Source: Dyadobacter chenhuakuii (GTDB taxonomy: Bacteria; Bacteroidota; Bacteroidia; Cytophagales; Spirosomataceae). Taken from it: a DNA stretch of 64,000 bases. How positions within the stretch are numbered: position 1 is the first letter of the stretch; each line of letters starts with the position of its first letter. A program made the position numbers and the translations under genes. Shown piece after piece: positions 16,701 to 26,300 of this stretch. The notes beneath the pieces are model-generated. The model saw nothing but the letters and a program-made list of their open reading frames with translations. It was not told the origin of the DNA and did not search any database. The DNA lies in assembly GCF_023821985.2 (NCBI RefSeq), contig NZ_CP098805.1, positions 5,385,001-5,449,000 of the forward strand, in the 5' to 3' direction.

Positions 16701-19361
16701 TTGGCAAAGGCACAAAAAGAAACTCCGCTTAATAAACAATACAACGAGATCAAGGCCAAGTACCCGGGCGCGCTGCTGCTGTTTCGCGTGGGGGATTTTT
16801 ACGAAACCTTCGGAGAAGACGCCATTCGTGCCTCTAAAATTCTGGGCATCGTGCTTACCCGCCGGAACAATGGCGGTGCGCACGAAGAACTGGCGGGATT
16901 TCCACACCATTCCCTTGATAATTATCTTCCCAAGCTGGTCCGTGCGGGCGAGCGCGTGGCGATTTGCGATCAGCTTGAAGATCCTGCCGCAGCCAAAGGC
17001 ATTGTAAAAAGAGGCGTTACCGAGCTGGTTACACCCGGCGTTTCGCTGAATGATAATGTGCTCGACACCCGTAAAAACAACTATCTGGCAGCTGTCCACA
17101 TTGGACCCGACAACATTTACGGACTTGCTTTCCTGGACATTTCTACGGGGGAATTTATGACGGCCCAGGGCAATGCGGCTTACATTGATAAAATGTTACA
17201 GGGTTTCAGCCCCGCCGAAGTGCTATTTTGCAAAAGACACAAACAGGAATTTAATCAGCTTTTCGGAGGGAAATACCACTCTTTCCAACTGGACGACTGG
17301 TGCTTTGGCTACGAATATGGCTATGAGCAGCTGATCGGGCATTTTCAGACAACGACATTAAAAGGTTTCGGAATTGAAGCGCTGCCGATGGGGATCATTG
17401 CAGCGGGCGTGATCCTGCATTATCTGCGCGAAACGGAGCATAAGGAAGTGGGCCACATTGGCCGTATTACGCGTTTGGAGGAGGAGAAATACGTCTGGCT
17501 CGATCGCTTTACTGTTCGTAATCTCGAACTCGTTTACCCGCAACAGGAAGGTGGCGTGCCATTGATACAAATTCTGGATCAGACCGTGACGCCTATGGGT
17601 GCGCGTTTGCTTCGGAAATGGATTGTTTTGCCATTAAAAGACAAGCTGGCTATCGAAGACCGGTTGAATACGGTCGAGCATTTTCTTGAAAATGAAGACC
17701 TTCATGATGCGATTATAGGGCATTTGAAGCAAATAGGGGATTTGGAAAGACTTATTTCCAAAGTTGCCGTGAAGCGAATCAATCCCCGTGAATTAGTGCA
17801 GCTGAAAAAGTCGTTAAAACAAATCGGTCCGGTTAAGGAGCTGATTTCCGGCATTATTAACCAGGAAGAAGAAAAATCCAAGAAGGCAGGGAAGAAGGAA
17901 CTTTCTACGCAGGCCGTTGAGATATTGAAGAAATATGCGGATCAGCTTAATCCTTGCAGTTTTTTGGTTGATAAAATTGAAAATGAAATCCGTGAAGACG
18001 CCCCTCTGCTGACAAACAATGGCCGCATTGTGAAAAGTGGCGTTGATCCTGAGCTCGACGAGTTGCATGCCATTTCGTACGAGGGGAAGGATTTTTTAAT
18101 CAAACTGCAAAACAGGGAAATAGAGCGCACGGGCATCGGGTCACTCAAAATCGCTTATAACAAGGTTTTTGGGTATTATCTGGAAGTCACGCACGCACAT
18201 CAAAATAAAGTCCCGGCCGATTGGATCAGAAAACAAACGCTGGTAAATGCCGAGCGATACATTACGCCCGAGCTCAAAGAATACGAGGAGAAAATCCTGA
18301 ATGCCGAGGATAAAATTTCAGCGATCGAATACCGGATTTTCAGCGAATTAATGTCTATGGCAGCTGAATATGTGGGCACGGTGCAGCAGAATGCATTGGT
18401 GATATCCACGCTTGATGCGCTAAGTTCATTCGCTACGGTTGCGCGAAAAAATAAATACACAAAACCCGTCATGAGCGAAGGCAACGAGCTGGATATCAAG
18501 GATGGACGGCATCCCGTTATCGAGCAGCAACTTCCCGTGGGAGAAAGTTATGTGCCGAATGACCTGTTTTTGGATGATGTTTCACAACAAATCATCATCA
18601 TTACTGGTCCTAACATGGCCGGGAAATCTGCCTTGCTGAGGCAAACCGCATTAATCGTGCTCATGGCACAAATGGGTTGCTATGTGCCCGCCAAATCCGC
18701 AAACATTGGAATAGTAGATAAAATCTTCACCCGGGTAGGAGCGAGCGACAACCTGAGCCGCGGTGAAAGTACATTCATGGTTGAAATGACCGAAACAGCC
18801 AGCATTCTCAATAACCTGAGCGACCGGAGTTTGGTGCTAATGGACGAGATCGGACGAGGAACAAGCACTTATGACGGCGTTTCCATTGCCTGGGCAATAG
18901 CAGAATATCTCCATAATCAGGCTGATTGCAAGCCAAAAACATTATTTGCAACACATTACCACGAGTTAAATCAGCTTACCGAAGATTTTCCACGCATTAA
19001 GAACTTCAACGTGGCGGTGAAGGAAGTGGATAACAAAGTGATTTTCCTTCGCAAATTGAAACCGGGCGGAAGCGCGCATAGTTTTGGGATCCACGTGGCT
19101 CAGATCGCGGGCATGCCGCAGCTGATCGTGTTGCGCGCAAGTGAGATCATGCATCATTTGGAGAAAGATCACGTCACACATGAGCACAAAAAGCGGGTGA
19201 AGGAAATTCCTAAAAACAACTTCCAGTTAAGCATTTTTGAACCAGCCGATCCGCGAATGGAAGAGTTAAAAGAAAAACTATCGCTGGTGGATGTGAACAC
19301 ATTATCGCCCATCGAGGCGCTTTTGAAACTGAATGAATTCCAGAAAATCGTTAAAAAGTAA
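16701..19361 (+). CDS. mutS: DNA mismatch repair protein MutS
   Basis: An 886-residue full-length MutS that binds mismatched bases and signals to MutL. Domain I has the mismatch-binding FYETFGEDA with the Phe-x-Glu motif, preceded by LLFRVGD. Connector, core and clamp domains follow, with LVNAERYITPELKEYE. The ATPase domain has Walker A GPNMAGKSALLRQ, SRGESTFMVEM, Walker B LVLMDEIGRGTSTYDG and FATHYHEL. The TTG at 16701 is the start: the upstream frame has no Met, and the N-terminus aligns with other MutS proteins. MutL is not nearby. Confidence 0.98.
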   Translation: MAKAQKETPLNKQYNEIKAKYPGALLLFRVGDFYETFGEDAIRASKILGIVLTRRNNGGAHEELAGFPHHSLDNYLPKLVRAGERVAICDQLEDPAAAKGIVKRGVTELVTPGVSLNDNVLDTRKNNYLAAVHIGPDNIYGLAFLDISTGEFMTAQGNAAYIDKMLQGFSPAEVLFCKRHKQEFNQLFGGKYHSFQLDDWCFGYEYGYEQLIGHFQTTTLKGFGIEALPMGIIAAGVILHYLRETEHKEVGHIGRITRLEEEKYVWLDRFTVRNLELVYPQQEGGVPLIQILDQTVTPMGARLLRKWIVLPLKDKLAIEDRLNTVEHFLENEDLHDAIIGHLKQIGDLERLISKVAVKRINPRELVQLKKSLKQIGPVKELISGIINQEEEKSKKAGKKELSTQAVEILKKYADQLNPCSFLVDKIENEIREDAPLLTNNGRIVKSGVDPELDELHAISYEGKDFLIKLQNREIERTGIGSLKIAYNKVFGYYLEVTHAHQNKVPADWIRKQTLVNAERYITPELKEYEEKILNAEDKISAIEYRIFSELMSMAAEYVGTVQQNALVISTLDALSSFATVARKNKYTKPVMSEGNELDIKDGRHPVIEQQLPVGESYVPNDLFLDDVSQQIIIITGPNMAGKSALLRQTALIVLMAQMGCYVPAKSANIGIVDKIFTRVGASDNLSRGESTFMVEMTETASILNNLSDRSLVLMDEIGRGTSTYDGVSIAWAIAEYLHNQADCKPKTLFATHYHELNQLTEDFPRIKNFNVAVKEVDNKVIFLRKLKPGGSAHSFGIHVAQIAGMPQLIVLRASEIMHHLEKDHVTHEHKKRVKEIPKNNFQLSIFEPADPRMEELKEKLSLVDVNTLSPIEALLKLNEFQKIVKK

Positions 19362-19406
19362 CCCATAACACTTTAAAAATTACTCAATCAAACTCCTATC
19401 CCTTTT

Positions 19407-20597
19407 ATGAAAAACACAACGCGTTTTCAGTTGATGGCCATGATGTTCCTCCTCTATTTTATCTGGGGATCGTGGTACGGTCAAATGAGTAAATATTTAT
19501 TCACGGCACTGGGCGCAACCGGCGCGCAAGTCGGGAATGCCTATGCGGCCTTTTCCATCGCGCAGATCATCGCTCCGTTCTTTGTCGGAATGATCGCCGA
19601 CCGTTATTTTGCCGCTCAAAAAGTGCTGGGCGTGTTGAGCCTTGCAGGTGCCGCATTGCTTTTCGTCCTCACAGGCGTTGACGATCCGGACAACTTCTTC
19701 TGGATCATCCTGGCTTACTGTATCTCATTTGCACCGATGATGTCGCTGACGACTTCGATCGCAATGCAGCAGGTCACCAATTCAGAAAAAGATTTCCCTG
19801 CCATACGCGTAATGGGAACGGTTTCCTGGATTGTCGTTTCCAACATTATCGGTTATTATGGCTTTGGAGATGATGTAATGATCTTTAAGATTTCAATGGT
19901 TGCTTCGGCGTTTTTGGGCGTTTATTCATTCTTTTTGCCAGACACCCCGCCGAAACCAAGCACCAAAACTTCATTCTCGGACATTTTGGGATTGGATGCC
20001 TTTACGCTTTTCAAAGACCGCTCATTCGCCATCTTTTTCATCTCTTCGCTGCTGATCTGCATTCCGTTGTCCTTCTATTACGCCATGGCCAATCCGTCGC
20101 TGACAGACTCAGGAATGACCAATGTGGAGAACAAAATGTCACTTGGACAGGCTTCCGAAGTGGTTTTCATGCTTTTAATTCCCCTTGCATTCAGCCGCTT
20201 AGGCGTTAAATGGATGCTGGTTGTTGGGTTGATTGCCTGGATTATCCGCTTTATCGGCTTTGGTTACGGCGATGCTTCCAGCGAATGGCTGCTTTATATG
20301 GCCATCATTTTGCACGGCGTTTGCTATGACTTCTTCTTCGTTACCGGACAAATCTACACAGACAGCAAAGCAGGCGAAAAATATCGTTCATCTGCGCAGG
20401 GACTTATCTCCATCGCGACTTACGGGATTGGAATGGGCATCGGTTCGTGGCTTGCGGGCATCGTTGCCGATATGTACACGGTGAATGGTGTGAAAGACTG
20501 GACAAGCATCTGGATGGTGCCAGCTGGCATTGCAGCCGTTGTTTTGGTTCTATTTGTGCTTTTCTTTAAAGATAATAAGGTAAAGGCGACAGCATAA
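19407..20597 (+). CDS. Nucleoside permease, MFS nucleoside:H+ symporter family
   Basis: A 396-residue, 12-helix major facilitator most similar to the nucleoside:H+ symporter family (NupG/XapB). MFLLYFIWGSWYGQMSKYL at the first helix, GNAYAAFSIAQIIAPFFVGMIADRYF with the MFS loop 2-3 motif, FPAIRVMGTVSWI and the C-terminal half HGVCYDFFFVTGQIYTD are typical. Many Bacteroidota members are annotated only as MFS; uptake of nucleosides or sugars is inferred. It is followed by a strong bidirectional hairpin. Confidence 0.9.
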   Translation: MKNTTRFQLMAMMFLLYFIWGSWYGQMSKYLFTALGATGAQVGNAYAAFSIAQIIAPFFVGMIADRYFAAQKVLGVLSLAGAALLFVLTGVDDPDNFFWIILAYCISFAPMMSLTTSIAMQQVTNSEKDFPAIRVMGTVSWIVVSNIIGYYGFGDDVMIFKISMVASAFLGVYSFFLPDTPPKPSTKTSFSDILGLDAFTLFKDRSFAIFFISSLLICIPLSFYYAMANPSLTDSGMTNVENKMSLGQASEVVFMLLIPLAFSRLGVKWMLVVGLIAWIIRFIGFGYGDASSEWLLYMAIILHGVCYDFFFVTGQIYTDSKAGEKYRSSAQGLISIATYGIGMGIGSWLAGIVADMYTVNGVKDWTSIWMVPAGIAAVVLVLFVLFFKDNKVKATA

Positions 20598-20617
20598 CAT
20601 GCTTTTGTTGCCAATAA

Positions 20618-20650
20618 AAAACCCTGTAAGACGATTTCTTACAGGGTTTT
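20618..20650. terminator. Bidirectional terminator
   Basis: AAAACCCTGTAAG (20618-20630) pairs exactly with CTTACAGGGTTTT (20638-20650), with a 7-base loop and T/A tracts on both sides. It lies between the permease and the convergent RRM gene. Confidence 0.92.
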
Positions 20651-20678
20651 TCTATTTATAGATCAATGATCTTTATTA

Positions 20679-21317
20679 TCAATCATCATCATCGTCATCG
20701 CCAATGTTGCGGGTGTAGTTTTTGGATCCGCCTCCGCCTTTTTTATAATCTCCTCCGCCTTTTCCAAACCGGTCGTCAGATCTTGATTTGCCTCCGAATC
20801 CACCTTTATCACCATATCCGCCGCCACTGTGTCCACGGTCGCTGCTTCTGTATCGGTCGTTGCTTCCGCCGCCTGAGCTTCTGTCGCCTCCGGAATAGCC
20901 TCCACCGCCACTGTAACCGCCTCCACCGCTGAAACCACCGCCTCCGCTGTATCCGCCGCCTGTGCTGCTTCCGCTTCCAGGTACGCTGCTTGGTCTGTCG
21001 GAACTGCCGCCGTCAGGACGTGGCGTTCTGTTGAAACCGCCTTCTCTCCTTGGCGCGCCTGCGTCTCCTCTTGCTTCTTTCTTCTGCGATTCATTTACAA
21101 CCAACGGCCTTCCGTACATATCGGCTCCGTTCAAATTGTTGATCGCCAACCTTGCCTCTTCTTCATCCGGCATTTCGACAAAGCCGAAACCCTTGCTCTG
21201 ACGTGTAATCTTGTCAATGATAATTTTCGCGGAGCTCACTGTTCCAAATTTTTCGAAAGCTTCACGCAATTCGCTTTCCTTCAATTTAAAAGAAAGACTC
21301 CCAACAAAAATGTCCAT
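20679..21317 (-). CDS. RRM RNA-binding protein with Gly-rich tail
   Basis: Residues 1-80 form one RNA recognition motif: RNP2 is IFVGSL and RNP1 is KGFGFVEM. After it comes a low-complexity tail of about 130 residues rich in Gly, Ser, Tyr, Arg and Asp, with repeats of the GGGYSGGG type, then a C-terminal run of six Asp. This plan matches cold-shock-type bacterial glycine-rich RNA-binding proteins. It probably binds cytoplasmic RNA and may self-associate through the tail (inference). Upstream on the minus strand is only an AT-rich gap. A long out-of-frame reading through the repeats is a shadow. Confidence 0.93.
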   Translation of the reverse strand: MDIFVGSLSFKLKESELREAFEKFGTVSSAKIIIDKITRQSKGFGFVEMPDEEEARLAINNLNGADMYGRPLVVNESQKKEARGDAGAPRREGGFNRTPRPDGGSSDRPSSVPGSGSSTGGGYSGGGGFSGGGGYSGGGGYSGGDRSSGGGSNDRYRSSDRGHSGGGYGDKGGFGGKSRSDDRFGKGGGDYKKGGGGSKNYTRNIGDDDDDD

Positions 21318-21360
21318 GGAAACGACTTGTTTTAATTTAATTTTTAGGTTATAAATATAT

Positions 21361-22191
21361 TTATTTTAGCTGATAAGCTACAACACTGTTTTTGCCAAAA
21401 GTCGGCACATAAACGATTTTCTTTACCGAATCGTAGCCAATGTCAGCCGAATTCGTTTTATCCGCGCTCGTGTTCAGCAATTCCTGCTTTGTTCCGTCAG
21501 ATTTAACGTAGTAAACCACACCTGCCCAGCACGAAACAATGTATTCACCCGGCACAACCTGCTCGATTCCGTCGGTGCTTTTATCCATTCCTTCTGCCAA
21601 GACGCTTATTTCTTTGGTCGAGCTAACTTTTTTCAATGTTCCCGCATCAGCAACCAGCAGGTCCGAACCAACTGCCAAAACGCCGTTAGGGCCATTCAAG
21701 CCTTCAAGAAAGGTCGAAACCTTTCCGTCTTTGATCAAATGCACTTTTTTCGTGCTGGAATCCGAAACGTAGATATTTCCTTCTGCATCGATGGTAACGT
21801 CATTCAAGAATACGGAACCTTCAACGGCATGTTTCTTTAAGATTTTTCCTGATTTTAGATCAATTTCAACCAAATCAGTCACGTCGGCAACGTAAAGCTT
21901 GTCGCCCATAACGCCCATGCCTTTTGGCGCGTGCAGTCCTGTTATCCAATCTTTTGCAACGATTTTTCCATCCAATCCTACTTTCGCAATCCCGCCTTTA
22001 CCATCTTTCTCACCAGGCTTTCCGTCAATGAGCGCTACATATAAAATTTTGTTTTTAGCACTGTAAAATACAGACTCAGGAACAGGCAATGTGGCTTCCG
22101 AAGCCCAAAGCTGTGTCAGGGAATGCTGTGCATTTGCAGCAGCCGACGAAAGTAACAGGGATGCAGCAAGGAAGATGTGACTGGTTTTCAT
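21361..22191 (-). CDS. Exported SMP-30/gluconolactonase-like beta-propeller
   Basis: A protein of about 276 residues with a signal peptide (MKTSHIFLAASLLLSSAAANA, cleaved near residue 21). The rest has regular WD-like/SMP-30 blades: NKILYVALIDG, GDKLYVADVTDLVEIDL, GNIYVSDSSTKKVHLI, LNGPNGVLAVGSDLLVADAG and KIVYVPTFGKNSVVAY. ATG at 22191 is preferred to TTG two codons earlier. The substrate is unknown; some relatives are lactonases, others only binding proteins. It is periplasmic or secreted by prediction. Confidence 0.8.
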   Translation of the reverse strand: MKTSHIFLAASLLLSSAAANAQHSLTQLWASEATLPVPESVFYSAKNKILYVALIDGKPGEKDGKGGIAKVGLDGKIVAKDWITGLHAPKGMGVMGDKLYVADVTDLVEIDLKSGKILKKHAVEGSVFLNDVTIDAEGNIYVSDSSTKKVHLIKDGKVSTFLEGLNGPNGVLAVGSDLLVADAGTLKKVSSTKEISVLAEGMDKSTDGIEQVVPGEYIVSCWAGVVYYVKSDGTKQELLNTSADKTNSADIGYDSVKKIVYVPTFGKNSVVAYQLK

Positions 22192-22335
22192 TGTCAAATT
22201 AGGTGTAAATGTTTTCTGTTAAGGAAAGAGCATTTAATAGTGATATACTTTACGTATCGACAGATTTTTACGACCGTTACTCAAAGCTAAATAAAAATGC
22301 CCAAATCGGTTCGTCAAGGCCATTTTTAAATTTTT

Positions 22336-22791
22336 TTATAATTTAATCCGCAAATCATAAACAAAGTCTTTGATTTCCAGAATCCGAAAAGCATCCGGGT
22401 GGTTGAACAAAGGATTGAGAAGATAATTAAATTCGTCCGGCAGGATCGCAGAGGGAATTTGCAGGAATGCGTGCGATGCTTTTCTTAATAATGTTGTTCC
22501 AAAATCTTTCGTAGAAGCCGGTGCCGGAGCGTCACGCCAGTTGCCGGGAAGATCAGGGATCTGAATTTCGTGAATGTCAAGCGGTTGGAGTTCAAATGTG
22601 GTGATGCTCAGCGCCCTTGGGATATCATCAATGTTAATGTTGGCGGTGTATTCCAGCAATGCCAGCGCGCGGCTGGCCGAAGTGTAAATGCATGGTGTCA
22701 GTTTGTGATTCCAGCGTCCGCCGTAAAGCCGGGCGCCTTCTCCTTCCAAATCGTGTGCGTATTTTGTGCGTCCTACTCTGTAAACGAGCAT
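22336..22791 (-). CDS. RES-domain toxin
   Basis: A 151-residue RES-domain protein. The family name residues are visible: Arg in GARLYGGRWN, Glu in LALLEYTANI, and Ser in IPSAILPDEFNYLLNP. Known RES toxins (for example MbcT and the P. putida RES protein) deplete NAD+. This one lies 6 bases downstream of a DUF2384 antitoxin gene in the same direction, the standard order for this class. All three signature residues are present, so it should be active. It is the second gene of the operon. Confidence 0.93.
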   Translation of the reverse strand: MLVYRVGRTKYAHDLEGEGARLYGGRWNHKLTPCIYTSASRALALLEYTANINIDDIPRALSITTFELQPLDIHEIQIPDLPGNWRDAPAPASTKDFGTTLLRKASHAFLQIPSAILPDEFNYLLNPLFNHPDAFRILEIKDFVYDLRIKL

Positions 22792-22797
22792 AGCGGA

Positions 22798-23313
22798 TTA
22801 AGAATAAACGCCATAATCGATGCGCCCGATAATGTTTTTGACTTCTTCACGGCCATATTGGTTATCCAAAAGATCATAAGGAGCCTCTCCGCCCAATGCC
22901 CGGTTAGGACTAAAGATCCATCGGTTAAAACGGTCCACATCCTCGAAGACCTCGTAGCCATAAGAATATATATCCGCCAGCCCGACGATCTTCTCACTCA
23001 CCGTAGGATTAAATTTCTCAGAACCCTTCTTATTAATCAGCGTTGCTCGCGCCACGGAAAGTGTCGCGGCCAGCTGGTCATAGTCCATGCCAATCCGATC
23101 TTTAAAGCCTTCCAGGTCCGCTTTGCTGATCCCTTGCTTCACAAAATACATTTTCTCGATTGCCGTCATTTTACTTTCAGGTTTTCGTGCCGGGGTATTA
23201 AATATCATACTTGCCGGTGCGGAGCCATAACCGACCGCGCCCATAGGCTCGTTCAAAGTCTTAGGTTCCGTTTCATTCAATGTTGAGTAAGGCTTCTTTC
23301 CGCGCTGCTTCAT
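22798..23313 (-). CDS. RES-partner antitoxin (Xre/MbcA/ParS type)
   Basis: A 171-residue antitoxin. Residues about 49-105 look like a helix-turn-helix (GISKADLEGFKDRIGMDYDQ, LSVARATLINKK), and the C-terminal 60 residues match DUF2384, the toxin-binding region: VGLADIYSYGYEVFEDVDRF, WIFSPNRALGGEAPYDLLDN. The first 45 residues are a Pro/Ser/Asn-rich extension. It is followed 6 bases later by the RES toxin. Antitoxins of this class repress their own operon; a palindrome and a -7 box sit just upstream of the start. Confidence 0.93.
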   Translation of the reverse strand: MKQRGKKPYSTLNETEPKTLNEPMGAVGYGSAPASMIFNTPARKPESKMTAIEKMYFVKQGISKADLEGFKDRIGMDYDQLAATLSVARATLINKKGSEKFNPTVSEKIVGLADIYSYGYEVFEDVDRFNRWIFSPNRALGGEAPYDLLDNQYGREEVKNIIGRIDYGVYS

Positions 23314-23317
23314 AAAA

Positions 23318-23325
23318 CAAATTTA
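23318..23325 (-). promoter_or_regulatory. -7 box of the toxin-antitoxin operon, near-leaderless
   Basis: Read on the minus strand it is TAAATTTG, an exact TAnnTTTG match, ending 4 bases before the antitoxin ATG. If used, transcription would begin at or next to the start codon. A TTTG on the same strand lies at 23351-23354, but the 25-base spacing is longer than usual. Confidence 0.5.
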
Positions 23326-23336
23326 CACTAATTTCA

Positions 23337-23350
23337 GTATAAATTTATAC
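23337..23350. promoter_or_regulatory. Candidate operator, 14-bp perfect palindrome
   Basis: GTATAAATTTATAC is a perfect palindrome 24 bases before the antitoxin start. It sits between the -7 box and the upstream terminator, a natural place for the antitoxin's HTH to bind. Its AT-richness makes chance possible. Confidence 0.5.
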
Positions 23351-23352
23351 CA

Positions 23353-23392
23353 AACAAAAAAACTCCTGCCAGCTGACAGGAGTTTTTTTGTT
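23353..23392 (-). terminator. Intrinsic terminator after the DUF1080 gene
   Basis: CTCCTG pairs with CAGGAG around a centre that itself forms CAGCTG; the single mismatch reads as a G-U pair in the minus-strand transcript. It is flanked by seven A and seven T. It lies just past the end of the HEAT-DUF1080 gene and in front of the toxin-antitoxin operon. Confidence 0.9.
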
Positions 23393-23395
23393 CGC

Positions 23396-26300
23396 TTATT
23401 TCTTCCGCTTCTTTTTTGAAGCAACGGGCGGTTCGGCGGGTGTTTTGGTTAAATCTGCGATCCTGATGTTTCTGAATTTCAGTTCCGAGCCGTGGCCCAG
23501 GAACCCCAAATGTCCGCTGGTGCGCTTCAATCCGGGGTGCTCCTTGTGGTCGACGGTTCCGTTTTTGCTGGCTTCGGCGAGATCGCCATCCAGGATTACG
23601 GTGCCATTCAATGTTACTTTTATTTTGGAACCCTGCACGCGGACTTCCTCGTAATTCCATTCGCCCATGGGTTTCAAAAATCCTCTTTTTGCAGGGATAA
23701 TGCCATACGCAGAGCCGTGATATTGATATTCGTGCAGGTCTTTATAAATGTCGGCATCATTGTCCAGGATCTGAATTTCGGTTCCTACGTAAGCCGCGTC
23801 GCCTTCCATCGGTGTCCTGATCCCCAAACCGTTATTGGCGCCGGGCGTCAATTGGAATTCGAAACGGAAGTCGAAATCGCTGTATTCGTCTTTGGTATAC
23901 AAATTCCCTTTGCCGCCCTTCTTAGGATCTACGACCAATGCGCCGTTTTCAATAAAATAGTCGGTGCGGTTGCCAACCCAATTGAACATATCCGTTCCGT
24001 CAAACAGCACTTTGAAACCTTCCTTCTGCTCTGCATCGCTTAGCTTGAATGGTTCAGGTCGCTCAATTTCACGCACATACACATCCCGATAATTGATCTG
24101 ATTTCCATGTGCCTGCAACTCAATTTGCTCTTTGGCAAAAATCGGCAGGTTGCGGTCCCAGTAATTTTCCAGGATCACATTATCCACAACATTCTCCCCG
24201 TTCAGATCCACCGAAACGCGGTCGCCGATCATGGTAATATGGAATGTGTTCCAATCGCCAATGGCGTTATCGGCCAATTTCGAAGGTTTGCTTGGGTTCT
24301 TCTGGTTGTTGTACAATCCACCGGAGCCCACCTGCGCGCCTACGCTCACACGCGACGTGTCCCAGATCTGCACTTGCGGCGTTCCACGCAGGTAAATGCC
24401 CGCGTCGCCATCTTTCTGGATTTTCCAGTCCACATACATTTCGAAATCACCATATTGCTTCACCGTAGCCAGGTTATCGCCGTGTCCCGAGAAAACGAGT
24501 TCGCCGTCTTTGGCAAACCAATCCTTATTGGCGGCTTCGTCAGCCTTTTTTTGTTTGTAAGCCAAACTGTCCGCGCTCATTTTTCCACGCGCAATCGGGT
24601 TTTCAACCAAGCCTTTCCAGCCAGTAAGATCTTTTCCATTGAACAGAGCCACAAAACCTTCATCCTTAGGCAGCTCCGACAAATGTCTTTTGATCGACTC
24701 TCGTGCATATTCCGCATCTTTTCCTTTTAGTAGGGAAGCAGTTTTAGTCAGCAAATCACGGATTTCAGGACCGTAAAAACCCTTATTAGCCAATGCAATG
24801 GCCATAACAGCTTGCGCAGCCGCCTGCTCTGTTGCGGGATTGTCGAGATATTTCCCTGCAAAAAGCAATGCATTGAATGTTCTCAATCGGGGCAACTCTT
24901 TCAGGATCGCAATTTTCTGAGAATCAGTTTTAGCCAAAGTCATGGCTTCGCGCAGCATAATCACCTTATTAACCGGCGTTTTCGTCGATTTCGCAGTCGC
25001 AGCAACATAACCAGTCAATGCCAGGGTAAGCTCTTCGCTATCCGTTGCCTTTTTTGCAATGCTCAAAAGATCACCCGCAGCGCTCGCATCCGACCAGGAT
25101 GATAACGCAGCGATTGCAGCCTTTTTGGACTTTGCATCACCACTATTATAAGCCGAAACCACCGAATTAAGCGCCGTTTTGCCGCCTATGCTCGCCAAAA
25201 CAGCGAGGTAATTGGATTGCTTATCAGCAGGTGAGGCCTGCATTTGTTTTAAAATAATATCGGTCTTCGCTTTCGCATCACCAGCGCTTTTCACGCCCGC
25301 AGCCACCGCTTTTTGAATAGCCGCCATTTGCCCGGCGTCCGTTACGGTGTTCAGCAAAATGTACATTTGCGGCAGATCATTCGCCGTTGTCAGCGATTTC
25401 AATGCCGTGTAAGCCGATTTTGAAACATCTGCATTCGGGCTTTTCAATAAGGCGAAAACATTGCTGAACTTGGCATTCGCCTCCCGGGCGGCAATCACGT
25501 CAATGGCGACAGCCTGCGAAGCGGCCGGCAATGTTGGCAATGCTGTCGCCAATTGATTGACAACGCCTTCCCCTTTGATGGTAAGCAAACTGCTTTTCAC
25601 AACCGCAACTTCCTCCGCACTCGCCGTTTTCAGCACATTAATCAATGCAGGAAGGCTTTTCTCCTGACCAATTTTGCCAGCAGCCCAGATCGCAGCCATT
25701 TTTACTTTGCTATCCTTCGCGGCCAATGCTTTTTGAATGGTTGGCAATGCATCCAGTGAATTGGCGTGGCCCAGCATGGTGATGATTTCGGCCTGCACTT
25801 CGGGTTTGGCTTTTTTCATGGCATTGAGCCAGGGCGTTGTGCCGTCAGCCATCAGGTATTTTTGTCCCAATTTCAATGCAGCAATGCGATATTCCGGATC
25901 TGCGCTTTGCAATGCATTTACCAAAACAGGCACAGATTCGCGTTTTTTAATGTCTGAATAAATTTTCAAAGCGGAAGACCGCGTCGGTGTTTGCTTTACG
26001 TCCGGGGTGTTTTTGAGCAATGCCAGAGCAGCTTTTTCCGCGGCAGGCGCGTTCCCATTTTCGGCCAGACGTGCCAGGTACTTTAAATAAACCGCCGTTG
26101 CATCCGACTCATCATAACCGAAATTCACCTTTTGCGCAGCAGCCATTAAAATTGCCTCAGAAGAAGGCGCACCGATCTCCGAAAGCGCAAAAAGGCTCAC
26201 CTTACGTAAAAGCAGATCCTCATTCACAGCCGATTTCTCGATCATAGGCGCCGCTTCCTTATAACGCGCACCGCCCAATGCTTCAATAATCGCAATTTTT

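Noticed and set aside
20663..21094. Long alternative frame through the Gly-rich RRM gene, coding an Ala/Glu/Thr-rich protein
   Set aside because: It arises from the GC-rich repeats of the RRM tail read in another frame; it lacks family character and the RRM frame is clear.
22570..23286. Open frame of 238 codons on the plus strand opposite the RES/Xre pair
   Set aside because: It is antisense to two well-recognised genes and looks like a codon-bias shadow without recognisable domains.
23492..24730. Two long plus-strand frames opposite the DUF1080 gene
   Set aside because: They are antisense shadows of a conserved gene, with Cys/His/Phe-rich composition typical of reverse-frame translation.
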